From an uncultured Hungatella sp. (GTDB lineage Bacteria; Bacillota; Clostridia; Lachnospirales; Lachnospiraceae), in assembly GCA_910577935.1 (NCBI GenBank), contig CAJTOT010000004.1, positions 1-46,487 of the forward strand: a stretch of DNA of 46,487 nt. Direction: 5' to 3'. The notes under the pieces were generated by a model that did no database searches, was not told where the DNA came from, and saw nothing but the letters and a program-made list of their open reading frames with translations. Numbering within the stretch: position 1 is the first letter of the stretch; each line of letters opens with the position of its first letter. Positions 16,658 to 24,462 of the stretch are shown here, in pieces. Both the position numbers and the translations under genes were made by a program.

Positions 16658-17770
16658 ATGGGGCCAGCAGGCAGCAGTGAAAAGAAACAGTTTAACCGCT
16701 CCAGAATCGCGCGTTTTATCTTAAAAAACGGGGCCGCGTCAAAGCCGGAGATCGCCTCCGCATTAAACTTGAGTATGCCCACGGTTCTCCAGAACGTAAA
16801 GGAGCTGACGGAGGCGGGGGTTATCCGTGAGGCGGGGGAATACCAGTCCACCGGAGGCCGGAAGGCCAAGACCCTGTCCGTCGTGGCGGAAAGCCGGTAC
16901 GCGGCAGGAATCGACATCACCGCCAACCAGGTCAGCTTCGTGCTCATCGACCTTAAGGGAAATGTGGTTCACCAGAAAAGAAGCCGTCTGGCCTATGAGC
17001 ATTCCCTTTCCTACTATCAGTCTGTCAGGGACAACCTGGACTTATTTATCCGGGAAATCAAGGCGGACACCGGGAAGATCCTGGGAACAGGCATCTCCCT
17101 CCCCGGAATTATCCACAAGTCCACCGCCACCCTGGTCAAGTCCCACATATTAAATGTAGAGAACATAAGCCTCCAGGTGCTGAGTCAGTATTTTGACCAG
17201 GAGCCCGCCTATGAAAATGACGCCAGCGCCGCCGCCATGGCGGAGCTGAGATACCAGAGCGGCAACGCGGTCTACCTCTCCTTGAGCAGCACGGTGGGGG
17301 GCGCCATCTACATAGGCCGGGAGCTCTATCCGGGAGACCATTTCCGCAGCGCGGAGTTCGGGCACCTCCTCCTGATTCCCGGCGGCAAAACCTGTTACTG
17401 CGGCAAAAAAGGGTGCGTAGACGCCTACTGCTCTGCCCGTGTGCTTGCAGAACACGGTGGAAGTCTGGAGGCCTTTTTTCAAAGTCTGGAGGCCAAAGAA
17501 CCGTCTGCCCTGGACGTGTGGAACCGGTATATGGACGATCTCGCCGTCACTGTCAGCAATCTCCGCATGAGCTTTGACTGCGATATCGTTCTCGGCGGCT
17601 ATGTAGGCGCTTTTCTGGAACCTTACCGGGCAGAGCTGGGACACCGGGTCCAGCAGTACAACCGGTTTGACAGGGATTCTTCCTATGTGCGGGTCTGCCG
17701 CTACGCCAGGGAGGCATCAGCCGTGGGAGTGGCTCTCACCTTTGTGGAGCGGTATCTGGACACAATCTAG
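16658..17770 (+). CDS. ROK-family transcriptional regulator
   Basis: 370 residues from the ATG at 16658, 8 bases after AGAGG; a TTG two codons earlier is too close to that site. Residues 8-70 are a winged helix (KPEIASALNLS recognition region). The ROK sugar-binding/kinase fold follows, with a SAEFGHLLL motif and the zinc site CYCGKKGC. It is the NagC/XylR type, a repressor released by a sugar ligand. The zinc alcohol dehydrogenase gene downstream, with its own promoter, is the likely but unproven target. Confidence 0.9.
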   Translation: MGPAGSSEKKQFNRSRIARFILKNGAASKPEIASALNLSMPTVLQNVKELTEAGVIREAGEYQSTGGRKAKTLSVVAESRYAAGIDITANQVSFVLIDLKGNVVHQKRSRLAYEHSLSYYQSVRDNLDLFIREIKADTGKILGTGISLPGIIHKSTATLVKSHILNVENISLQVLSQYFDQEPAYENDASAAAMAELRYQSGNAVYLSLSSTVGGAIYIGRELYPGDHFRSAEFGHLLLIPGGKTCYCGKKGCVDAYCSARVLAEHGGSLEAFFQSLEAKEPSALDVWNRYMDDLAVTVSNLRMSFDCDIVLGGYVGAFLEPYRAELGHRVQQYNRFDRDSSYVRVCRYAREASAVGVALTFVERYLDTI

Positions 17771-17863
17771 GAGCATGCCAAATCTTTCCCTTCCGGACGG
17801 CAGCAGGCTGCCATATTTCCTATAAGAAAGACATGCGCCCTGGCGCGACGGACACATAATTAT

Positions 17864-17903
17864 GTCTTGAGTGCAGAAGAATTCTTCCGCCTCAAGACTT
17901 TTG
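17864..17903 (+). terminator. Terminator of the ROK regulator gene
   Basis: GTCTTGAG (17864-17871) pairs with CTCAAGAC (17891-17898). The enclosed GAAG/CTTC pairs again, and TTTTG follows. The 327-base gap to the next gene otherwise holds only a weak GGCAG/CTGCC hairpin near 17802 and the promoter at 17977-18005. Confidence 0.65.
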
Positions 17904-17976
17904 TCTATATTGCACATATTCTTCCTGTCTGCTTTGTCATATATGCCGATTCTATCTTGGCGTTATTCTTCCCCTA

Positions 17977-18005
17977 TTGACAGAATCAAATCAAAGGGCA
18001 ATAAT
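17977..18005 (+). promoter_or_regulatory. Promoter of the zinc alcohol dehydrogenase gene
   Basis: A consensus TTGACA (17977-17982), exact 17-base spacer and AATAAT (18000-18005), followed by an AT-rich leader of about 85 bases. Confidence 0.75.
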
Positions 18006-18097
18006 GTAATTACTTTAATAAAATATTTTATAAAAGTTACAGTAAAACTATTTAAAAGCATCTATAAAAGTCAATTGGGAGAAAGGGGATTAACTAT

Positions 18098-19123
18098 ATG
18101 TTACAGCAGGTTATGACAGCGCCAGGGGAGATTATGTTCAGAGAAGTTCCGGTTCCGGAGCCGAAGAAGGGGGAGGTTCTCATCAAGATTATGAAGATCG
18201 GCGTCTGCGGCTCCGATATCCATGTCTACCACGGAGAGCACCCATTTACCAAGTATCCTGTCACCCAGGGACATGAGGTGTCCGGGGAGATCGCGAAGCT
18301 GGGAGAAGGCGTGGAGGGGTTTGCCCCAGGCCAGAAAGTGACGATTCAGCCCCAGGTGGTGTGCGGCAAGTGCTACCCCTGCCGCCACGGCAAGTATAAC
18401 CTGTGTGAAGAACTGAAGGTTATGGGGTTTCAGACCACCGGAGTGGCCTCCCGCTATTTTGCCGTGGACGCGGCGAAGGTTACTCCTCTGCCGGAGGACC
18501 TAAGCTGCGATGAGGGCGCCATGATCGAGCCTCTGGCGGTGGCTGTCCACGCGGCGCGGAGGGCCGGCGATGTAAAAGGGCTTAAGATTGCCGTTCTGGG
18601 CGCCGGCCCTATCGGAATCCTGGTAGCTCAGACAGTCAAGGGCATGGGCGCCGACAGCGTGATGATCACCGATGTCAGCGATATCCGTCTGGCAAAGGCG
18701 AAGGAGTGCGGCGTGGACTTCTGCGTCAACACGAAGCATGTGGATTTCGGCGACGCCATGACGGAGAATTTCGGACCGGACAAGGCAGATGTGATCTACG
18801 ACTGCGCAGGCAGCAACATCACCATGGGTCAGGCTATCAAGTACGCCAGAAAGGGCAGCGCCATCATTCTGGTAGCGGTGTTTGCCGGGGAGGCCAAGGT
18901 TGACCTGGCGGTGTTAAATGACCACGAGCTGGATCTGAACACCTCCATGATGTACCGGAACGAGGATTACATCGAAGCTATCCGCCTGGTAAACGAGAAA
19001 AAAGTGGTTCTGGCGCCCCTGATCTCCAGGCATTTTGCCTTCCAGGACTATCTGAAGGCCTACCGGTATATTGATGCCAACAGAGAATCCACCATGAAAG
19101 TGATCATTAACGTACAGGAATAA
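18098..19123 (+). CDS. Zinc-dependent alcohol/polyol dehydrogenase (MDR family)
   Basis: 341 residues, a normal length for the sorbitol/threonine/idonate dehydrogenase branch. Catalytic zinc ligands are C37, H59 and E60, with E144 nearby. Structural-zinc cysteines are C89, C92, C95 and C103. The NAD-binding GAGPIG is at 168-173. It should oxidise a sugar alcohol or sugar acid to a ketone, or the reverse, with NAD(P). Its placement after a ROK sugar regulator supports a polyol or sugar-acid substrate, but which one is not visible. Confidence 0.9.
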   Translation: MLQQVMTAPGEIMFREVPVPEPKKGEVLIKIMKIGVCGSDIHVYHGEHPFTKYPVTQGHEVSGEIAKLGEGVEGFAPGQKVTIQPQVVCGKCYPCRHGKYNLCEELKVMGFQTTGVASRYFAVDAAKVTPLPEDLSCDEGAMIEPLAVAVHAARRAGDVKGLKIAVLGAGPIGILVAQTVKGMGADSVMITDVSDIRLAKAKECGVDFCVNTKHVDFGDAMTENFGPDKADVIYDCAGSNITMGQAIKYARKGSAIILVAVFAGEAKVDLAVLNDHELDLNTSMMYRNEDYIEAIRLVNEKKVVLAPLISRHFAFQDYLKAYRYIDANRESTMKVIINVQE

Positions 19124-19130
19124 CCTGCAG

Positions 19131-19180
19131 GCAGGGCTGCCGCGCCTGAGATTATAAAAATCTCTCTGCGGCAGCCCTGC
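19131..19180. terminator. Long hairpin between convergent genes
   Basis: GCAGGGCTGCCGC (19131-19143) and its exact complement (19168-19180) form a 13-bp stem. GAGATT/AATCTC extends it inside. It starts 7 bases after the dehydrogenase stop and faces the HAD remnant on the other strand. There is little T-run on either side. Confidence 0.7.
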
Positions 19181-19197
19181 TATAATTGAATAAACCG

Positions 19198-19428
19198 TTA
19201 TTTATCCTTATATTTCTCCAGCGTTCCCAGCGCCTCGGCCACGGAATCCACCACACAGGTTACGCTGCGTCGGATGATTTCCGGGGAACTGTGAAAGGTG
19301 AAGGACGGATGTGCCTCTTTGAGCATGGACATATCATTAAATGAATCGCCGATTCCCGCCATCACATCAGCGCCGTTCTCTCCATAACCGTCCGTCTCCT
19401 CGTCTACTTTATCTGTAATTCCGTCTCA
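19198..19428 (-). pseudogene. 3' remnant of a HAD-family phosphatase gene
   Basis: On the minus strand about 70 codons end at a TAA at 19198-19200. They encode the last third of a HAD phosphatase, including MAGIGDSFNDMSMLK (the Asp-containing motif IV) and the ending SVAEALGTLEKYKDK. No start codon or N-terminal DxD motif is present. The open frame begins right after two stop codons and abuts the stop of the Gfo/Idh gene at 19432. The 5' two thirds are therefore deleted. The remaining codons are free of stops, so the loss is probably recent. Confidence 0.75.
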
Positions 19429-19431
19429 CAT

Positions 19432-20463
19432 TTATCTGAGGTTTCTCACGCCTGTTTCAAGCATCTCCATCTGAAGCAGGGTCTGCCGGGGCTTGATCAC
19501 CGGCTCTTGTTTGTTCACAATGCAGTCATAGATTCCGTCATAGACACGGCCATAATCTCCGGACACGCTTGGCACCTTCTCCTCATGGAATCCCCCGTCC
19601 TCATCATAGTAAGTCAGCACTCCGTAATGCTTCGGCTCGTCCTGTCCGAACCCCGGCTGTCCCGGCATATAGAACAGTTTCAGATGCTCCTCCTGCCGGT
19701 CGTCAGTCTCCTTGACAAACATGCCCTTTTTTCCGTAAACGATAAATTTGGGACGGCACTTTATGCGGAAGTAGCTGGATTTCACGGACACCTTCAAGGT
19801 TTTGTAATACATGTCCACATCAAAATAGTCGTTCATCCGACCTTCTCCCAGAAGCTGGCGCACATCATAATGGACCCTGTCCGGTTCTCCGAAATAGCTG
19901 ATCACCTGGTCAAGGGTATGGCAGCCGTGGCCGTACAGATAGGACTCAAACGGGCTGAAGGAATCATGGCCCTCCGGCACTTCCGGCCTGTAATAGTCAA
20001 AGTGCATCTCCACTTCCAGCAGCTCTCCCAGCTTTTCGCTCTCGATGACCTTCTGGACCGTCAAGAAATCGCTGTCATAGCGCCGGTTCTGATAGGCCGA
20101 ACAGTACAGTCCCTTCTTCTCTGCCAGCCGGAAAACCTCCTGCGCCTGGTCTCTCGTAAGCATAAACGGCTTCTCGCACAGACAGTTTTTCCCGCTCTCC
20201 AAAGCGCGTTTCGTGTATTCATAGTGAAAATCAAGCCGCGTGCTGACCACCACTAAGTCCACCTCCGGGTCAAGAAAAACCTCGTCGGCATCTTCCGTAT
20301 AATGCACCCCTTCAATTGCCGGCCAGATATCGTGTCTGACCCTGGGGTTAAAGATGGTTTTGATAATAAATCGGTCCATTCGCTGCAGCACAAACGGGAT
20401 GTGGTAGCGGTTCGCGCTTTTCCCGTTGCCGATGTATGCCAGCACTAATTTCTTGTCAGTCAT
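19432..20463 (-). CDS. Gfo/Idh/MocA-family oxidoreductase
   Basis: 343 residues from the ATG at 20463; a TTG two codons earlier is closer to the AAAGGAG site and is an alternative. The N-terminal Rossmann fold starts LVLAYIGNGKSANRYH, and the family motif CEKPFML with the conserved Lys is at about residues 96-102. The C-terminal alpha/beta domain runs to the end. It is an NAD(P)-dependent oxidoreductase of sugars or related molecules. It is 18-24 bases after the flavin reductase stop, so the two form an operon. In known cases such pairs act on oxidised sugars or 3-keto-glycosides; here that is inference. Confidence 0.88.
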   Translation of the reverse strand: MTDKKLVLAYIGNGKSANRYHIPFVLQRMDRFIIKTIFNPRVRHDIWPAIEGVHYTEDADEVFLDPEVDLVVVSTRLDFHYEYTKRALESGKNCLCEKPFMLTRDQAQEVFRLAEKKGLYCSAYQNRRYDSDFLTVQKVIESEKLGELLEVEMHFDYYRPEVPEGHDSFSPFESYLYGHGCHTLDQVISYFGEPDRVHYDVRQLLGEGRMNDYFDVDMYYKTLKVSVKSSYFRIKCRPKFIVYGKKGMFVKETDDRQEEHLKLFYMPGQPGFGQDEPKHYGVLTYYDEDGGFHEEKVPSVSGDYGRVYDGIYDCIVNKQEPVIKPRQTLLQMEMLETGVRNLR

Positions 20464-20487
20464 TGTCAAACAGGCTCCTTTCTCTTG

Positions 20488-21501
20488 TCAGATTATATTC
20501 TGGTTGTCCCCTGTCCCGGCCCAATGGGCATCCTTAAAAATCGCTCTCCCCACGCCGATCAAATCCGCGCATTCTTCTTTCAAAAGCTCTTCTGCCGCCT
20601 CCATGGTCTTCACGCCGCCTGTCACCAGCACCGGAAGATTCACCGCCCTCTTCACCGCCGCGGACATCTCTTTAAAATATCCCGGCTCCGTATGTCCCTG
20701 CCTCATGTAGCCGAAAAGCCCGCCCGTGATATCCAGCAGATCCACACCGGCCTTTTCAAAAATTCCGCACGCCTCCACACAGTCCTCCACCGTGCTTCCG
20801 CCCTCCCGGTAATCACAGCCTCCCAGGCGTATGGCTACCGGATAGCCAGCCCCCACCATATCCCGCACCGCCCGGATCACCTCCACATGGAACCGTATCC
20901 TGTTCTCCATGGCATCCGCGCCGTACTCATCGGTCCGCCTGTTGGTCAGAGGAGAGTAAAACTGGTTCAGAAGATAGCCGTGGGCAGAGTGGATCTCCAC
21001 GCCGTCGAAGCCTGCTTCCTTTGCCCTCCTTGCCGCCTGGGCAAAGTCCTCTGTGATCCGCTTTATCCCGTCCCTTGTCAATTCTTCCGGAATCTCCAGC
21101 ATGTCTTTAGCCCTGTTGGGATGAAGCACCGCGCTTGGCCCCACAGGCCGGCATCCCGTCTTCTCCCGCAGCGCCCGGCTTCCCGCGTGGTTAATCTGGG
21201 CCATGATCTTTACATCCGTCTCATGTATCCTGCCGGTCAGCGCCCTCATGGCTTCCACCGTGTCGTCAGAGGCTATGGACAGCTGGTGCTCTCCCGCCTT
21301 TCCCTCGTCGCTGATGTAGCTGTGCTCCGTGATTATCAGCCCGATGCAGCTGTGGAGGGCCCTCTCCATGTAGTAGCCGCACAGTTCCTCATTGACCAGC
21401 CCTCCGGGAGCGCTTTTTGCCGTGGCCATGGGCGGCATCACCAGACGGTTCTTAAGCGCCATCCCGTTTATCCTCACCGGCTCATTTGTCATGATCATCA
21501 T
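20488..21501 (-). CDS. NADH:flavin oxidoreductase, Old Yellow Enzyme family (short form)
   Basis: 337 residues: an FMN-binding TIM barrel without the iron-sulfur and NADH domains of the long forms. Visible motifs are NRLVMPPMAT at the N-terminus, QINHAGSRA, the active-site HSAHGYLLNQF with its His pair and following Tyr, and the phosphate-binding GVGRAIF near the end. It should reduce an activated C=C bond or a related electrophile. It is first gene of an operon with the Gfo/Idh gene. A second, longer OYE gene lies at 39714-41069, but the two are not close copies. Confidence 0.9.
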   Translation of the reverse strand: MMIMTNEPVRINGMALKNRLVMPPMATAKSAPGGLVNEELCGYYMERALHSCIGLIITEHSYISDEGKAGEHQLSIASDDTVEAMRALTGRIHETDVKIMAQINHAGSRALREKTGCRPVGPSAVLHPNRAKDMLEIPEELTRDGIKRITEDFAQAARRAKEAGFDGVEIHSAHGYLLNQFYSPLTNRRTDEYGADAMENRIRFHVEVIRAVRDMVGAGYPVAIRLGGCDYREGGSTVEDCVEACGIFEKAGVDLLDITGGLFGYMRQGHTEPGYFKEMSAAVKRAVNLPVLVTGGVKTMEAAEELLKEECADLIGVGRAIFKDAHWAGTGDNQNII

Positions 21502-21531
21502 AAACCTCTCCTCTTCTCTTTTTATAGTTAC

Positions 21532-21575
21532 TTTTAGAAACTAAAAAATTCAGGACTTCCGATATTCGGAATATC
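21532..21575 (-). promoter_or_regulatory. Clustered palindromes before the OYE/Gfo operon
   Basis: TTTTAG-AAA-CTAAAA (21532-21546), TTCCGA-TAT-TCGGAA (21557-21571) and the overlapping GATATTC-G-GAATATC (21561-21575) sit 31-74 bases before the operon's ATG. No clear -35/-10 pair could be assigned. They look like binding sites for a regulator not identified here. The last one touches the left end of the element at 21575-21737. Confidence 0.4.
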
Positions 21576-21737
21576 TAGTGCTGACACGTTTATTTTTGAA
21601 CGAATGGCGCAGAATAAATTTTCATTCTGCAAGGCGGAGAAGGGAGGCGGTGCGGCGGCATCGTTGACCGCCGACAACGCGGCAGATGGAAATTTAGGCA
21701 AGTCATTAGTCAATTTATGAATGTGTCAGTGCGCTAG
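21575..21737. mobile_element. Palindromic MITE-like element of 163 bp
   Basis: The two ends read inward as CTAG(T)G-CTGACAC-(G)TT and CTAGCGCA-CTGACAC-(A)TT, giving imperfect terminal inverted repeats of about 30 bases. Further in, AAATTTTCATTCTGC on the left matches AAATTTCCATCTGC on the right. The centre holds a GC-rich GGCGGT/ACCGCC hairpin. It encodes no protein and bears CTAG at both outer edges, either as part of the repeats or as a target duplication. It sits at the border of a decayed zone. Mobility and copy number are inferred from shape only. Confidence 0.55.
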
Positions 21738-21823
21738 GACAAATCTCCCATTAGATTTCATTATGCAGGAAAACTCTGCAGCTGCCCGCTGAACAAAATC
21801 TTTTTTAAAATATTCCAGAGAGC

Positions 21824-21972
21824 TCACGCACTCACCAATCCCACAGCCGCCATGGCTTTTTTCAGAGCCCATCCCGGATATTCCTCGGCTTCCGGCTGTT
21901 CATCGGCCCACTGGAGACTGTGTAATCCGGGTATTCATTTAAAAAATGTTCCGCAAGCTGCGTGTAATTCAT
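21824..21972 (-). pseudogene. Small frameshifted gene remnant
   Basis: From an ATG at 21972, 9 bases after a GGAGG-like site, the frame reads MNYTQLAEHFLNEYPDYT and then continues convincingly only in a different frame (LQWADEQPEAEEYPGWAL and on to a TGA at 21824). The total of 149 bases is not a multiple of three. A run of six T lies in the first half. The intact protein would have been about 49 residues, acidic and helical. The family is not recognised. Confidence 0.45.
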
Positions 21973-22012
21973 GGGGAAATCCTCCGGGTAGTTTGATTTC
22001 AGGAAACAAATG

Positions 22013-22130
22013 TTACAAATCTGATTTAATGTATGTCCTCATCCGCCTCTCTCCCTGTTCCGTTAAAAGCTTCTCTTCCACCATCTGTTTTAGAATCTCC
22101 CTTTTCGGAAAAGTGTTCCTGATGTATAAA
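22013..22130 (-). pseudogene. C-terminal remnant of a winged-helix protein
   Basis: A stretch open from about 22130 to a TAA at 22013-22015 reads FPKREILKQMVEEKLLTEQG and then ERRMRTYIKSDL, the recognition helix and wing of a winged-helix domain. The sequence upstream of it is AT-rich and has no start codon. It ends 40 bases before the small remnant at 21824-21972, as if both belonged to one lost operon. The rest of the 684-base gap (21502-22185) holds only the palindromic element and AT-rich DNA. Confidence 0.4.
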
Positions 22131-22185
22131 ACATATAATATTAAGTATATATTTACATACGATTACAGAATTTATTAAGAAGCCC

Positions 22186-23007
22186 TTACTCCGCCTTGTT
22201 TAATTTCTTATAATGTTTCGGCTGAATTCCAAATAAACGAGCCAGACTTCTGTTCATTTTTTGAAAGACGATATGATTATCACTGGAAACTGTAATATTA
22301 AGCGCCCAACTCAAATCCACGTGTATAATGTATTCCGATGAAATGCCATAGAAATGCACTTCATCACTAAACCATGTCTTTTGTAATTGATACGGTTCCA
22401 ATAAAGACTCTATCAATTCCATCCGCGTTGTCCATTGAATATTTTGCACTGACTTTTCGGATAAAATCTCACGAAATCTCTTTGGGGAAGCCGCAAATTC
22501 AGTCTGATATAAAAACTGTGTATCTTCCACTTTCCGGAATGCCATTTGAAATAAGTAGTTTTCAAACGAACCCGAGAACAATAACAATTGTCCGTCAAAT
22601 TTATAAACCGGCGGATTTTCTCCCTCTGTCAGTTTCAAAAACAACACGCTTTCTGACCAATGGGTAGAAAACAGCATATATTCATTTATATCAATATCAA
22701 ATTCATCTATGTAACGGAGATAATCCCTTAATATACTGTCAATATTGACTTCTGTATACCCATCCCATTCCTGCTCCAACAATCCATTGTCATTTTGACC
22801 CATCTCTTCTAAAAACAGTAGATACGCATATGGAATACTTTTTCCATGTTGTTTCAAATCGGCTATTTCCTCCAAGGCATGGATTTGTTTTTGCGATGCC
22901 GGCTCAACTTTTTCTGACCACTGTTTATCTATGGAGTTCATTGTTTTAAAAAGTCTTTCAATCATTGTTTCCAAAGAACCCGCTTCAAAAGAAATTTCAT
23001 TTAACAT
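22186..23007 (-). CDS. SUKH (SMI1/KNR4)-like protein, possible orphan immunity protein
   Basis: 273 residues from the ATG at 23007, which follows AAAGGAGG by about 10 bases. The N-terminal half has the order expected of SMI1/KNR4 folds: an acidic helical start, ALEEIADLKQHGKSIPYAY, then LLFLEEMGQNDNGLL. The C-terminal half is rich in aromatic residues and unassigned. SUKH proteins often neutralise polymorphic toxins, but no toxin or LXG/YeeF gene is in the window. The gene is clearly more AT-rich than its neighbours and is enclosed by pseudogenes, so recent transfer is likely. The family call is by pattern only. Confidence 0.55.
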   Translation of the reverse strand: MLNEISFEAGSLETMIERLFKTMNSIDKQWSEKVEPASQKQIHALEEIADLKQHGKSIPYAYLLFLEEMGQNDNGLLEQEWDGYTEVNIDSILRDYLRYIDEFDIDINEYMLFSTHWSESVLFLKLTEGENPPVYKFDGQLLLFSGSFENYLFQMAFRKVEDTQFLYQTEFAASPKRFREILSEKSVQNIQWTTRMELIESLLEPYQLQKTWFSDEVHFYGISSEYIIHVDLSWALNITVSSDNHIVFQKMNRSLARLFGIQPKHYKKLNKAE

Positions 23008-23144
23008 TACGTTGTTGCCTCCTTTAGCGGTTTTCATGTATATTAAAATTCAGCAAATCTACCCCCCTATAATATTTTTTACCATATAGGCTTTCATATT
23101 CATCGTTCCACACCTCTGGCAGATACTATTAATTTAACTATCTA

Positions 23145-23173
23145 ATTATAAAATATTCAAATACTGTTTTCAA
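23145..23173 (-). promoter_or_regulatory. Promoter of the SUKH-like gene
   Basis: TTGAAA (23168-23173), 17-base spacer, perfect TATAAT (23145-23150), starting 8 bases past the stop of the broken ATP-binding gene. The leader is about 135 bases and AT-rich. Confidence 0.65.
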
Positions 23174-23350
23174 TGTATATTTATAGGTTCGTTTTCAGTG
23201 GGTACACAATTCCGAAAAGGGAGTTTAGAATCCGCTTCGTCGTCGAATCTGCCAGCCCCAACAGATCCCTCGCTTCTCTGTTTGTAATGTTTTCATGCTG
23301 CTCTATATATTTTAAAATTGTCTGCTGCCTCTCTCGCATCACCTGCTCTT

Positions 23351-23424
23351 TATCGGCTTTTTTTATCGGCTTTTTGTTTGTATCGGCTTTTTTTATCGGC
23401 TTTTTATTTGTATCGGCTTTTTTA
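23351..23424. repeat. 30-bp tandem repeat encoding KKADTNKKPI units
   Basis: Two 30-base copies (23351-23380 and 23381-23410) differ at one base, and a 14-base partial third copy ends at 23424. On the coding (minus) strand each unit is rich in A-runs. The full units carry an A7 run, whereas the partial unit, the first one met by the ribosome, carries only A6. The unit length of 30 keeps the frame, so copy-number change would be tolerated. Confidence 0.85.
23417..23423 (-). other. Slippery heptamer A AAA AAG at the frame break
   Basis: In the incoming frame the codons are ATA AAA AAG, so the heptamer is in the phase required for -1 ribosomal slippage. A -1 shift here continues directly into the linker and winged-helix frame. 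One extra A, as in the neighbouring repeat units, would do the same. Whether slippage happens is unknown. Confidence 0.45.
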
Positions 23425-24416
23425 TGCCCGGACGGTATAGATTTACTCGAAATGTATCTCCTATCTCCAAAAACTCTGGTTCCGGCAACCCATATTCTCC
23501 CGCCCGTTTCAGTATTCTCCGAAGTCCTGTTCCCCACTCTTCAATCAGATCCATACGGCTGAACACTTCCGCCACTACCCGATTTCTTATTTTAGAACGC
23601 CCCCGCACAGCCTCTTCTAAGGTCAATCCGCCATACAACATGCCTGGCGAAGTAACTTCCAATCGGTCATCATAGAGAGCCACTTGTATACAAGAATTAT
23701 CTAAAAAATTGCGATGACATTGCGCATTGATGATCATCTCTCTGATGGCTGCTGTCGGAAGTTCATATTTTTCTTTCCGAACCAGCCCGTCGATCTCTGC
23801 GCTCCGGTTTATGTGACGCAGCACAAACTGATATGCCCCTTCGATTTGTTCATACAAAGGACCTGAATATTCTTTCTTATCAATAAACTCATCTCTGTCA
23901 TTCCCTTTAAAAAGAGCACATTGAATCCTTGCGAACCGAAAATAATCGCTTGTTAAAAGAGCAAAACCATTGGTTGACAATAACTTTCCCTCTGATTTTT
24001 TAAGTAGTTTCCAATTGATCATCTGTTCTACTGTGACTTTGGGAATATCTTTTCTCTCCTCTCCCATGCTTTTAAACATATATTCGTAGAAAAGTGATAT
24101 CCGGAATGATCTGAGGCTCACAGGAATCGGAAACGGCATTGGCAATGCCATCCATGATCTGAAACACAGAATCCTTGTGGACACCCACAACTTTCCTTGT
24201 GTTATCATCAATTCCTATAATCAGCCTTCCGCCGCTTGTATTAGCAAAAGCAATGATCGATTTCATATATCTCTCACTTTTTCTCGGCAGTTCAGACTTA
24301 TATTCTATATTTTTTGACTCACCTTTTAACAATCCCTCAAGAATCATCTGTTCTCCTTATATTTCACAGCTCTCCGTCCATAAATATTATCTTAATTGTA
24401 TCAAAAGTCCGTATTA

Positions 24417-24457
24417 AATGAAAGGGGCTGTTACACAATTTTAGTGCAACAGCCCCT
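24417..24457 (-). terminator. Terminator of the 711-residue choline-binding protein gene
   Basis: AGGGGCTGTT (24423-24432) and AACAGCCCCT (24448-24457) form a 10-bp stem, followed on the minus strand by TTTCATTT. It begins 6 bases after the stop codon. Confidence 0.8.
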
Positions 24458-24462
24458 GCCAT

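Larger units (their letters stand above)
23181..24347 (-). pseudogene. AlbA_2-type ATP-binding protein gene, broken in two places
   Basis: Three overlapping reading frames make one protein family. The first, 24347 to 24072, holds the AlbA_2 domain (ESKNIEYKSELP, FANTSGGRLIIGIDD). The second, about 24100 to 23393, holds the GHKL-like ATPase half (AAIREMIINAQCHRNF, EEWGTGLRRI, FRVNLYRP). The third, about 23424 to 23181, holds a Lys-rich repeat linker and a C-terminal winged helix (LLGLADSTTKRIL). Between the first and second, an estimated 80 or so residues normally present are missing and the frame changes, which points to an internal deletion. Between the second and third, a one-base change in an A-run shifts the frame. 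The end is also abrupt. Confidence 0.8.

Noticed and set aside
23351..23424. Short tandem repeats resembling a CRISPR start
   Set aside because: The copies are directly adjacent without spacers and are in frame within a coding sequence.
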